8,773 nt of DNA. Origin: an uncultured bacterium (GTDB taxonomy: Bacteria; Patescibacteriota; CALEFQ01). A program made the position numbers and the translations under genes. The stretch spans positions 1-8,773 of the forward strand of contig CALEFQ010000018.1 in NCBI GenBank assembly GCA_937877125.1, given 5' to 3'. Positions 1 to 6,557 of this stretch are shown piece by piece. The notes under the pieces are model-generated. The model had not been told where the DNA came from. It saw nothing but the letters and a program-made list of their open reading frames with translations, and ran no database searches. The stretch's first letter is position 1. The number at the start of each line of letters is the position of its first letter.

Positions 1-482
1 AAAATTGCCTGGCCGTCACGGCCCGCAAAGCTTTGCTCCAAAATCGCCTGGAGATTACCGGCCATCATTATGTGGGGAATCGTCGTTAGCAATTTTTGAC
101 GGCTTAATTCCGAAAGTGCTCCCAGATAGGAATTGGATAAAATATTGAGCGTTTCTTTGACGGCCGAGCGGTCGTTTTCCATCATCACGCCCGTGGTGCC
201 CCGCGGCTTGCCGGTCATCAAGTCGACAAAACGCAAAGCCTGGCCCCGAGCCATCACCATAATAGCCGCACCGGGCAAACCGCTGCTGATTACCTGGGCA
301 GACACGATCACCGCTTTTTCTTCCGAGGTCTGTAAGGAGGTCAGTATTTCCCTGATCGGGATCAGTTTCGCTTCCGTCGCCATAACCTTGACCGGCTGGC
401 CGGAAAAACGAGAAAAAGCCTGGGAGACCTTGAGTGAACCAGTCTGCCCGGCCTGGGTTAATTCTGCTTGGTTAACATTCAT
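1..482 (-). CDS. cheC: CheC-type CheY-P phosphatase, 3' end cut by window edge
   Basis: Translation from the ATG at 480-482 gives 160 residues with no stop before the left edge. CheC proteins remove phosphate from CheY-P and so reset the flagellar signal; many also bind CheD. The family active-site pattern [D/S]-x3-E-x2-N-x22-P is exact here: S106, E110, N113 and P136, followed by the usual NILSNSYLGALS-like helix. The first pseudo-repeat is degenerate: by alignment to the typical EIGNIGAG helix, the catalytic Glu and Asn positions hold Q10 and Q13, so only one of two possible sites looks active. The gene begins 4 bp after the cheW stop with no evident ribosome-binding site, so coupling to cheW is likely. 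Family assignment is firm; the subclass is inference. Confidence 0.85.
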   Translation of the reverse strand, partial: MNVNQAELTQAGQTGSLKVSQAFSRFSGQPVKVMATEAKLIPIREILTSLQTSEEKAVIVSAQVISSGLPGAAIMVMARGQALRFVDLMTGKPRGTTGVMMENDRSAVKETLNILSNSYLGALSELSRQKLLTTIPHIMMAGNLQAILEQSFAGRDGQAI

Positions 483-486
483 AATT

Positions 487-1068
487 TTATTTTTTTAGAG
501 ACCCCTGGATTTTTTGTCCCAATTGCAATAATTCCTTTTCCAGCAAGATTTTGGAGAAATCCAATAAGATAATCAACCGGCTTTCCTCCTTACTCGACGG
601 TACAGGGGTATTGTGCGGATCGATCACCACGACACCGGTCAAATAATCGGCCTGGATTTTACTGGAAACCAAAGACGGGGCGGGCTGGATTTGCGGTCGC
701 GGCAGAGTCAAAATTTCCTTGACCGCATCGACCAGCAAGCCGTAAGTATTCCCCTCTTTTTGCAAGATGATCAGGTGCTTCGGCGCGACCGGACGCTCCC
801 GCTTGAGCCCGAAACGCTTTTCCAGATCAATGACCACGACAATCTGGCCCCGCAAATTGAAAATCCCCCGGATGAATTCCGGCGCGCTCGGGATAGGCGT
901 AATTTCGGGAATCAGGATGATGCTTTGCAATTCAACCAGCGGCACGGCATATTCTTCGCCGTCCAGATCAAAAACTAGTAGTTTGACCAGCTCTTCCGCT
1001 TTTTCCTTTTTGGCGCTGGCGACTTCCGCTACTTGCGATACGATTTTTTTGAGATCGGCTGTCGGCAT
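487..1068 (-). CDS. cheW: CheW chemotaxis coupling protein
   Basis: This 193-residue protein links chemoreceptors to the CheA histidine kinase in the cytoplasmic arrays. A CheW domain spans about residues 26-178. The signature is GIFNLRGQIVVVIDLEKRFG at 68-87, matching the family's 'G-x-[IV]-N-[IL]-R-G ... DL' segment, with R73 at the position of the conserved receptor/CheA-interface arginine. The second SH3-like lobe shows YGLLVDAVKEIL (109-120). A lysine- and glutamate-rich N-terminal helix (about 7-26) and a charged C-terminal helix (about 172-193) add a little to the usual length of about 150-170. The gene starts 4 bp after the receptor stop. AAAGG in the end of the receptor gene could be a weak ribosome-binding site. 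No receiver domain is present, so it is CheW and not CheV. Confidence 0.95.
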   Translation of the reverse strand: MPTADLKKIVSQVAEVASAKKEKAEELVKLLVFDLDGEEYAVPLVELQSIILIPEITPIPSAPEFIRGIFNLRGQIVVVIDLEKRFGLKRERPVAPKHLIILQKEGNTYGLLVDAVKEILTLPRPQIQPAPSLVSSKIQADYLTGVVVIDPHNTPVPSSKEESRLIILLDFSKILLEKELLQLGQKIQGSLKK

Positions 1069-1072
1069 AAAT

Positions 1073-2881
1073 TTAGGCCTTTTTGACGGTAATTTTCCTG
1101 GTGACCGGAGGTGAGGCTTCGGGAGCCATTATTTTTTTGTCTTTGACTAGGCCGGCCAGCTGCCGTAGAGATTCCGTCAGCGCCATCAGCTGCTGCGCCG
1201 CCGCCGAGACCTGCTGATTGGCCGCGCTTTGCTGCTGGGTCGCCGCGGACAATTGCTGGGAACCGGAGGCGTTCTGTTCCGCTACCGAGGCAATGGAATC
1301 AAGCGTCTTGGCCGTTTGCTGGATCGTAGCCGCCTGCTGCTGAATGGTAGCCGAGACTTCCCGGACGCGCTTGGTAACATCTTGCACCGAACTGACAGCA
1401 CTGCCGATCGTTTTATTTACTTCGCTGACGATCGCCTTGATCTTATTAGCTGATTTGGCCGAATCATCTGCTAGCTTGCTGACCGAATCAGCCACCACGG
1501 CAAACCCGCGTCCGGCTTCCCCGGCTCGGGCCGCTTCGATAGCGGCATTCAAGGCCAATAAGTTAGTCTGATCGGAAATATTAGTAATCGTCTGCACGAT
1601 CGTTTCAATGTTTTCCGTGCTCTGCCCGGCCAATTGAGCCATCTGGGACGTTTTGACCGCACTGAGCGCCGCTTCCTGTGACGCCGCCGACATTTGGCGC
1701 ATCGACGACGCCAGCTGGGTAATACCTTTAGATACTTCTTCCGCCTGGCGCGACTGCTGCATTGCGCCCGAGGCGACTTGCTGGGCCACGGATGAATTCT
1801 GCTGGGACGCGGCCGAAGTCTGCTGAGAAGACGAGGCTAACTGCTGGGAAGCCTGGCTAATTTGCCGGACGGCGTCCTTGATCGGCCGGCGGACATAATT
1901 AACAACCAAGTGCGAATACCACCAGCTGAAAAAAGCAATGACCGCGATAATAATCGAGCCGTACATCAGAATTTGATTGCGCAAGGCAATGTCGGGAGCG
2001 ATAATCTCCGACTCGTCAACCTTCACTACCACGCACCAGTTTTTACCTAACGCGCTTTTTATTTCAGTCTGGGTATAGGAAGCAATCGCCGGCACACCGC
2101 GATAATCGACAATCGGCCCGGAAAATTTTTCTCCAGCGATACAACGCCGGGAACCGTCTGACACTAATTGCGTCGACAAAATGTCATTCTCGTCGGTGTA
2201 ACGAGAATTAGACAAAACCATTCGGTCGGCATTGAACAAAATCACATCACCAGTTTCGCCGGCCGTATTGGTAATATCGGAAACGATGCCGTTTATGTTA
2301 TCAAGTTTGACCCGCCCGACAATCACCCGCGCCGACGGCCGGCCGTCGGTGTCGTGCACCGCAGAAGCCACGGCATAATTCAAGGCGTCGTTGACCTGTG
2401 ATTTATAAACCTCGGAAACATAAGGCTGCAATCGAGCTGTCGTGCTTTTGAAATAATCTTTGTCGCTCCGGTTCAAGCCGATATTTTGCGGATCACTGGA
2501 GGCGATGGTCACGCCCGATCCGTCTAATAAGAAGATCTCATAATAATGATTCGACCGGTCCGCCTGGAGATGGCGCAGATGCTCTTCCACCTCGGCAAAA
2601 CTTTCCGTACCCGGCTCCGCCATAAAAATCTCATTATCAGCCAGCGCCTGGATTTCACCGATATCTCCCTGAAACGAGAGGACAAATGCCTTTTCGGCCA
2701 CTTCCGCCAGCGCCGTCACCCGGCGCGTCGCCCCGGCAATCAGAGCTTTTTCGGCTTCGCGGTAGCTAAACCAGCTAATAATTAACAAAGGGACAATCGC
2801 GGCCAGCATAAAACCAAGCAAGAGGCGGCCGGCTAAGCCGAAACGACTGCCGGTTTTCTTTCGCTCAGGGATCTGATCCAT
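1073..2881 (-). CDS. Methyl-accepting chemotaxis protein, dCache sensor, no HAMP domain
   Basis: The 602-residue chemoreceptor has a membrane helix at about 17-38, an extracytoplasmic double-Cache-like sensor at about 45-300, a second helix at about 304-326 and a cytoplasmic signalling hairpin at about 335-580. Cache features include DKDYFKS (140-146), PYVSEVY (153-159) and the later G-x-V-x-L strand (about 189-193). The hairpin tip is unmistakable: [20 protein letters not shown] (435-454) followed by [11 protein letters not shown]. Counting heptads from the tip gives about 17 per arm, so a 34-36 heptad class. After TM2 only RRPIK resembles a HAMP start; the G-D-L and D-E-x-G parts are missing. 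Glutamine pairs recur every seven residues in both methylation-helix regions. The tail ends KITVKKA, with no NWETF-like CheR/CheB tether. The ligand cannot be told. The ATG follows an A-rich 24-bp gap with no Shine-Dalgarno sequence. Confidence 0.95.
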   Translation of the reverse strand: MDQIPERKKTGSRFGLAGRLLLGFMLAAIVPLLIISWFSYREAEKALIAGATRRVTALAEVAEKAFVLSFQGDIGEIQALADNEIFMAEPGTESFAEVEEHLRHLQADRSNHYYEIFLLDGSGVTIASSDPQNIGLNRSDKDYFKSTTARLQPYVSEVYKSQVNDALNYAVASAVHDTDGRPSARVIVGRVKLDNINGIVSDITNTAGETGDVILFNADRMVLSNSRYTDENDILSTQLVSDGSRRCIAGEKFSGPIVDYRGVPAIASYTQTEIKSALGKNWCVVVKVDESEIIAPDIALRNQILMYGSIIIAVIAFFSWWYSHLVVNYVRRPIKDAVRQISQASQQLASSSQQTSAASQQNSSVAQQVASGAMQQSRQAEEVSKGITQLASSMRQMSAASQEAALSAVKTSQMAQLAGQSTENIETIVQTITNISDQTNLLALNAAIEAARAGEAGRGFAVVADSVSKLADDSAKSANKIKAIVSEVNKTIGSAVSSVQDVTKRVREVSATIQQQAATIQQTAKTLDSIASVAEQNASGSQQLSAATQQQSAANQQVSAAAQQLMALTESLRQLAGLVKDKKIMAPEASPPVTRKITVKKA

Positions 2882-2905
2882 ATTTTTGTTTTTTATAGTA
2901 ATTGA

Positions 2906-3139
2906 TTATTTGATCGTTTTGAGCTGATCCATCATCTGGGCTACTTTTTCCGGGTCAATCAAAAGCTTGGCTGAAATTTCAATCCATTTATATAATTCGG
3001 GTAAATTGGTTTCGGACAAAGAATCCAGCGTGACTCCCTGACCGAGATGAAAAGTCGCCTGGCGATTAACGAATTTTTCCGCCGCCGGGCCGAGATAATT
3101 AGATACGACATTGACGATTGATTGAGCCAGGGAGTTCAT
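2906..3139 (-). CDS. Small helical protein of unknown function in a chemotaxis operon
   Basis: This 77-residue protein has no signal peptide or membrane helix, so it should be cytoplasmic. It starts inside the stop of the upstream HAMP-protein gene (ATGA overlap, 3136-3139), which predicts translational coupling and similar amounts of the two proteins. Visible features are an N-terminal helix, then NYLGPAAEKFVNRQATFHLG (14-33), a short polar loop (34-45), and a likely helical half with LPELYKWIEISAKLLID (46-62). The LGPA...RQ...H and LPELYKW segments look like a conserved folded domain rather than random sequence. I have a vague memory of similar helical domains at the ends of signalling proteins but cannot name the family. 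Position between a HAMP protein and a receptor suggests a linker or adaptor; that is inference only. Confidence 0.75.
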   Translation of the reverse strand: MNSLAQSIVNVVSNYLGPAAEKFVNRQATFHLGQGVTLDSLSETNLPELYKWIEISAKLLIDPEKVAQMMDQLKTIK

Positions 3140-3942
3140 ACGGAAGTCTTGTTATTTTTATCGGGGTGATCGTCTTCCATCAAAATTTTGATACTGGCCG
3201 TCATCCGGTCGAAAGAATTGGCCAGTTCTTCAAATTCCGTTCCCGAGTACTTGCCTATTTTTACCGTCAGGTCGCCTTTACTGATGCGCGAAGCGGCGGT
3301 CACGAATTCTTTGATATTTTTGGAAATCGACCGGCCGATCAGCCAGGCCGCCAGCGCGGCAATAATAATCGAAGCCGCGATCAGAATAACCGAAACCTGG
3401 AGGGTCTGGATGCTATAGCGAACCGACAAGTTGTCACGCAGGAGCTGAAACACCCGGGCCGAATCATTCAAATAAGCTGTCACCGTTCCGGCATAGACCT
3501 CCTTCCAGCGGGCGTAATCGGCCCCGTCAATAATGGCCAGCGCCTCATCGGTCTTTTGCTCGCCCACTAATTGGTGCGCGCGCAGTTCTAAGTCAACCAA
3601 AACCAGATTGGCTTCGTCCTGACGCCGGAAAAGTTGTCGCGTGCTTTCGGTCTCGGCTTGAGCAATCGCCTCCTTGATCACGGCGTCTAGGCGAGCGCCA
3701 TAAGTATCGTAACGTTCTTTCCAGACGGTATTACCAGTATAAATATAATTCCGAGTTGACTGCGTCAACACTTCATCCAGCCACTGGATATCTTTGGCCC
3801 GCAGTAATTGGTCTTCGGCCGCGCCTAAATCACCGATATCCGTGCTGATATTTTTGACCAAGACCAAAGTGAACGCCCCGTAAGCGACCATCAGCAAAAT
3901 CAGGAGCATAAAACCTAGCGAGACCTTGCTTAATATTTTCAT
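3136..3942 (-). CDS. Membrane sensor with four-helix-type extracytoplasmic domain and terminal HAMP, no output domain
   Basis: The 268-residue protein starts with a membrane helix (about 7-29), then an all-helical outside domain of about 150 residues, a second membrane helix (about 181-203) and a HAMP domain (about 203-254) with SKGDL (221-225) and a FEELANSF-like second helix (237-244). The outside domain carries WLDEVLTQSTRNYIYTG (54-70) followed by W-x-x-RY (74-78), a pattern I associate with helical periplasmic sensors of histidine kinases, cyclases and receptors. The protein stops after HAMP and a short charged tail; there is no kinase, cyclase or methyl-accepting region. It is the first gene of the operon and overlaps the 77-residue gene by 4 bp. 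The receptor two genes later lacks HAMP, so a split or partnered receptor is possible. A truncated former receptor is the alternative. Confidence 0.85.
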   Translation of the reverse strand: MKILSKVSLGFMLLILLMVAYGAFTLVLVKNISTDIGDLGAAEDQLLRAKDIQWLDEVLTQSTRNYIYTGNTVWKERYDTYGARLDAVIKEAIAQAETESTRQLFRRQDEANLVLVDLELRAHQLVGEQKTDEALAIIDGADYARWKEVYAGTVTAYLNDSARVFQLLRDNLSVRYSIQTLQVSVILIAASIIIAALAAWLIGRSISKNIKEFVTAASRISKGDLTVKIGKYSGTEFEELANSFDRMTASIKILMEDDHPDKNNKTSV

Positions 3943-3976
3943 TTTCTTATGTTTATCGTTGTAATAACCAAAATTT

Positions 3977-4003
3977 ATCTCTCAAACTGCTTTCCCGAGA
4001 GAT
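3977..4003 (-). promoter_or_regulatory. Leader hairpin upstream of the chemotaxis operon
   Basis: A perfect 7-bp inverted repeat, ATCTCTC and GAGAGAT, encloses a 13-nt loop. It lies in the predicted leader of about 75 nt, some 35 bp before the first start codon. No U tract follows, so it is not an intrinsic terminator. It could affect mRNA stability or translation. The loop contains GGGAAAGC. It matches no riboswitch I recognise. Confidence 0.4.
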
Positions 4004-4023
4004 TCCTGGTGTTTTATTATTAA

Positions 4024-4053
4024 ATTATAACACATTTTCCCGTTTGGTGTCTA
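4024..4053 (-). promoter_or_regulatory. Housekeeping-type promoter of the chemotaxis operon
   Basis: On the minus strand TAGACA (4048-4053) and TATAAT (4024-4029) are 18 bp apart. TGT directly before TATAAT makes an extended -10. Transcription would begin near 4017, leaving a leader of about 75 nt before the HAMP-protein gene. It is the only good promoter seen before the five co-directional genes, whose gaps of 24 bp or less support one operon. The remaining DNA in the 151-bp gap (4054-4093) shows no clear terminator for the deacetylase gene. Confidence 0.65.
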
Positions 4054-4093
4054 CGAAGATCGCCCTCCCTGATCGACCAAGTTAATTTTTATC

Positions 4094-5584
4094 TCACTTT
4101 TGTTTGCTATAGACCTGCCCCGCTACGCTGGCGGTATTTTCCGGCAAACCTAGCAATTGGCTCACGGTCACAAAGCAAAAACCTTTGGCTTTCAATTGGT
4201 CAATGATCAAAGGGACCGCGTCTTCGGTGGACTGATGGATATCGTGCAGGAGGATAATATCACCGCGCTTGGTGGCGCTATTGACCCGGTCATCAACAAT
4301 GCTGGTGACCCGATCCTGCCAATCCTTGGGATCGACCGACCACAAGATGATCGGAAGTTTCGCTTCTTGCTTGACCGTGTCATTGTAAGCGCCGTAAGGC
4401 GGGCGAAAAACCGGCGCGTCCTGGCCAGCGGCATTTTTTATCGCCGCTTCGGCCCTTTGGATTTCGTCTTTGACCCCGGCACTGTCGAGACGCGTCAATT
4501 GTTGATGATCCCAAGTATGATTGCCGAGCTCATGGCCTTCCTGGTAAATCCGATTGACGATATCCGGATAAGCGATTACCTGGTTGCCGATCATAAAAAA
4601 GGTGGCGACGACGCCCTTTTCTTTCAAGACGTCAAGCTTCGCCGGCGTCAGGGTTTTGTGCGGCCCATCGTCAAAAGTCAGCGCCACTGGATTGGCGCAG
4701 GTGTCCGGGATGGGTTTGACCTTACCGGAATCGCTAGGCGTCGCGGTCGGCACCGGCGTCGGCACGGGGATCGGCTTGGTCACGTCAATGTCGGAAGCCT
4801 TTTTCGCTTTATTGGTCAACGGATCTAAATGCTGTTTCACCAAAGGCGATAGGAGATCATCTATCCGGCCATACGGAATATCAACTTTACGCGCCTGGGA
4901 AGAAACCTGTCCGGCCGGGTAATAAAAAGTCAAACTGTCGGAATCAAAAGTAAAACGCTGAAAATTTTGCGGTTCCACCGCCGTCGCCGGACCGATTAAT
5001 CTTTTGTCGGTAACTTCGGAATCGGCTTGCAGGCCCTGGTTGGTCAGGTCGGAAAGCCGGTCCTGGTAACTGGCCTGCGGATCAAACAAGTCGGCTAGCT
5101 TTAATTCCCGTCCGGTATTAAAGTCGTAAGCCTTGGTAATAATGTCGATAACAGGATCGGAATTATCGGTAAAATATTCGTTAAGATTGAATTTCACGCT
5201 GAAAAGATTTGGCGCCAGCCCGAAAGTTGAAAAAGTCAGATGCATCTCGTCATCCCACTCGTTCCGATTAGGCCTTTTTTCACCTTCTTTGATAAACTCA
5301 TCAATTTTTGCTTCGACGAATTTATACAGGCTCTCGGCCACTTGTTTGTTGGGGGTTTTGGGATATTGGGCGGTAACGGCAAATTCCTCCCAGTATTGGG
5401 TGATTGATTCCACTTCCACTCCCGGGAAAAGGTCGCTATTGGCCGTCAGGTAATCGTCGGGATTGTAACGGGAACTGGCGACATCCCCGCTATTCACATT
5501 CTCGGCCCGCCACCAGAAATAGCCGCCGGTCAGCACGGCCGCGACAATTAAAATGATGACCAGTCCAAAAGCCTTGGTAGTCAT
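4094..5584 (-). CDS. Membrane-anchored polysaccharide (peptidoglycan) deacetylase, PdaC-like
   Basis: The 496-residue protein has an N-terminal membrane anchor (about 5-24), an outside RsiV/DUF3298-like region (about 55-250; HLTFSTFGLAPNLFSVKFNL at 115-134 and DFNTGRELKLADLF at 154-167), a Pro/Thr linker (PIPVPTPVPT, 271-280) and a NodB homology domain (about 298-478). Catalytic elements are complete: TFDDGP (303-308, base D305 and metal ligand D306), HTWDH (metal ligands H356 and H360), RPPYG (394-398), the SVDPKDW motif (416-422) and LLHD (catalytic H447). NodB enzymes remove N-acetyl groups; the same order in Bacillus PdaC suggests peptidoglycan as substrate, though chitin-like or other glycans are possible. 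The reading frame opens further up to a TTG at 5662, but that would run through a terminator hairpin and this gene's own promoter, so the ATG at 5584 is preferred. Confidence 0.93.
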   Translation of the reverse strand: MTTKAFGLVIILIVAAVLTGGYFWWRAENVNSGDVASSRYNPDDYLTANSDLFPGVEVESITQYWEEFAVTAQYPKTPNKQVAESLYKFVEAKIDEFIKEGEKRPNRNEWDDEMHLTFSTFGLAPNLFSVKFNLNEYFTDNSDPVIDIITKAYDFNTGRELKLADLFDPQASYQDRLSDLTNQGLQADSEVTDKRLIGPATAVEPQNFQRFTFDSDSLTFYYPAGQVSSQARKVDIPYGRIDDLLSPLVKQHLDPLTNKAKKASDIDVTKPIPVPTPVPTATPSDSGKVKPIPDTCANPVALTFDDGPHKTLTPAKLDVLKEKGVVATFFMIGNQVIAYPDIVNRIYQEGHELGNHTWDHQQLTRLDSAGVKDEIQRAEAAIKNAAGQDAPVFRPPYGAYNDTVKQEAKLPIILWSVDPKDWQDRVTSIVDDRVNSATKRGDIILLHDIHQSTEDAVPLIIDQLKAKGFCFVTVSQLLGLPENTASVAGQVYSKQK

Positions 5585-5611
5585 ATTGTTTGTTTTACTA
5601 GTAACACTGAT

Positions 5612-5640
5612 ATTATACCACCGAGTGGTGCCGGATGCAC
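5612..5640 (-). promoter_or_regulatory. Extended -10 promoter of the deacetylase gene, with palindrome in spacer
   Basis: TATAAT (5612-5617) preceded by TGG forms a perfect extended -10; the -35 region is weak (GTGCAT, 17 bp upstream). The start would be near 5605, about 20 nt before the ATG. A perfect 5-3-5 palindrome, ACCAC-CGA-GTGGT (5617-5629), fills much of the spacer and could be a regulator site. No Shine-Dalgarno sequence is visible in the leader. Confidence 0.6.
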
Positions 5641-5653
5641 CTAATCGCCCGCT

Positions 5654-5698
5654 AAAAACCAAACCGCCCCGCTCTGGGACGAGCGGGGCTTAGTTTGG
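5654..5698 (-). terminator. Strong intrinsic terminator after the exported-repeat protein gene
   Basis: In the minus-strand direction a 9-bp GC-rich stem (GCCCCGCTC / GAGCGGGGC, 5666-5674 with 5681-5689, 6-nt loop) is enclosed by a 6-bp outer stem CCAAAC / GTTTGG and followed by TTTTT (5654-5658). The T run is on this side only, so the direction is clear. It separates the sigma-factor regulon from the deacetylase promoter. Confidence 0.85.
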
Positions 5699-5787
5699 CA
5701 ACATTTACTCTGCGGCACCCGCGCAACTCGGGATAGGCAGAGCTACCTACCAACAGACTTATTGAATTAAGGGATCAAAACCTTTTT
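5699..5787 (-). other. Structured 3' region between repeat-protein gene and terminator
   Basis: These 89 bp downstream of the stop codon hold a nested hairpin: CTCTGC (5708-5713) pairs with GCAGAG (5737-5742), and inside it CCCG (5718-5721) pairs with CGGG (5729-5732). A competing smaller hairpin, TAGG / CCTA (5734-5737 with 5746-5749), uses part of the same bases. An outer 9-bp inverted repeat, CGCTAAAAA (5650-5658) and TTTTTAGCG (5785-5793), brackets the whole region including the terminator. It may be a long 3' UTR or a small RNA released from it. No known RNA family was recognised. Confidence 0.35.
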
Positions 5788-6402
5788 TTAGCGTCCTCGT
5801 CCCTGGCCTTGCCCGAGACCGAGACCATTTCCGCCGCGACCGAGCGGCATCCCCAATCCTTCCATAATCGTTTTGGCCTCATCATACTTTCCGTCCTGCC
5901 GCAGCTGGTGGGCCTGGACCATCTTGTTGAAAGTGTCTTCGTTTAATTTTCCGGAAAGTTCACTGAGGCGTCCTTGTTTTTCAGAGATTCGGCTTTCCAT
6001 CGCCGTCTTCCAGGCATTGAAATCATTATTCTCAATGGCCGTGCGCATCGCTTCTTTGTCAGCGGAACCTTGGCCGTGGCGGCCGGGCAAGCCGAGTTCT
6101 TGAGCTAGGTTCGCCGCTTCTTCATATTTTCCGTCTTGACGCAATTGCTCTACTTGTTGCAATTGCTCGAATTTTTCCTGGGAGGTCAAGTCACTGACTT
6201 CCGACTGAATCGCCTGTTTCCAGGATTCGTAATCATTATTCTGGAGCGCTTCCGTCGCCGCTTGAAAGCCTGGGCCGAACCAGCCGCGTCCGAAAGCTTT
6301 GGCGCCTTCCGGAGTGCTGGCCAGGGCGGTGGCGATACCGATAGTGGCTACGGTCGCCACCGTGGCTACCGCCACTGGAATCGCTATTTTCTTTTTAAGC
6401 AT
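5788..6402 (-). CDS. Exported protein with two related helical repeats, likely ECF regulon member
   Basis: From the ATG at 6402 this is a 204-residue protein with a classic signal peptide: KKK at 3-5, a hydrophobic core to 27 and ALA-S at 26-29. Two related units follow. Unit 1 (about 48-112) has NNDYESWKQA (55-64), LRQDGKYEEA (87-96) and LGLPGRHG (103-110). Unit 2 (about 117-190) has NNDFNAWKTA (125-134), LRQDGKYDEA (167-176) and LGMPLGRG (183-190). Unit 2 is about ten residues longer in the middle. The end is rich in Gly, Gln and Arg (GLGLGQGQGRGR). The units look helical. I do not recognise the family; CpxP/Spy-like periplasmic sensors are a loose analogy. The ATGs at 6432 and 6453 are possible alternative starts. 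A sigma-W-like promoter just upstream ties it to the neighbouring sigma factor. Confidence 0.85.
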   Translation of the reverse strand: MLKKKIAIPVAVATVATVATIGIATALASTPEGAKAFGRGWFGPGFQAATEALQNNDYESWKQAIQSEVSDLTSQEKFEQLQQVEQLRQDGKYEEAANLAQELGLPGRHGQGSADKEAMRTAIENNDFNAWKTAMESRISEKQGRLSELSGKLNEDTFNKMVQAHQLRQDGKYDEAKTIMEGLGMPLGRGGNGLGLGQGQGRGR

Positions 6403-6483
6403 AAGTTTGGGGACGTTAGCTATCAGTTCCATGGTCGGCCGACAGCTAATCATTAAGGATAAGAGAGATCTCGCAATTATTCA

Positions 6484-6509
6484 TACGCTGGGATATTTTT
6501 TTTATTTCA
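6484..6509 (-). promoter_or_regulatory. ECF sigma-type promoter of the exported-repeat protein gene
   Basis: On the minus strand TGAAAT (6504-6509), 16 bp, then CGTA (6484-6487). This matches the established SigW-type consensus TGAAAC-N16-CGTA at nine of ten positions. The same sequence and spacing precede the sigma gene at 7877-7902, and the two copies share TTGAAATAA and GCGTA at the same distance. Transcription would start near 6477, 24 bp before the most upstream ATG (6453) and about 75 bp before 6402. Confidence 0.72.
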
Positions 6510-6532
6510 AAACGACGGACCGTAATCCGTCG
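6509..6532 (-). terminator. Hairpin ending the sigma / membrane-protein operon
   Basis: A perfect 7-bp stem, CGACGGA / TCCGTCG (6513-6519 with 6526-6532) with a 6-nt loop, is followed on the minus strand by TTTT then GAAAT. The T run is short, so termination may be partial and some read-through into the exported-protein gene is possible. The hairpin directly abuts the -35 box of the next promoter. The 104-bp gap (6454-6557) holds nothing else but an 8-bp GAGATCTC palindrome at 6465-6472. Confidence 0.6.
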
Positions 6533-6557
6533 CTTTCAAAACTACGACAATATTTGT

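Noticed and set aside
133..498. Plus-strand open frame of 121 codons at the left edge
   Set aside because: It is antisense to cheC, which has an exact active-site pattern.
4157..4828. Long plus-strand open frame of 223 codons
   Set aside because: It is antisense to the NodB domain, whose catalytic motifs are complete on the minus strand; there is no recognisable domain in the plus frame.
5585..5662. 26-residue N-terminal extension of the deacetylase from a TTG
   Set aside because: It would overlap the upstream terminator and its own extended -10 promoter, and would put a polar stretch before the membrane anchor.
5742..5752. GGTAGGTAGC word like the 3' half of a cyclic-di-GMP-I riboswitch
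   Set aside because: The matching 5' half (GGCAAAC and ACGCAAAGCC-type elements) is absent, and the site lies downstream of a gene in its 3' region, so the match looks accidental.
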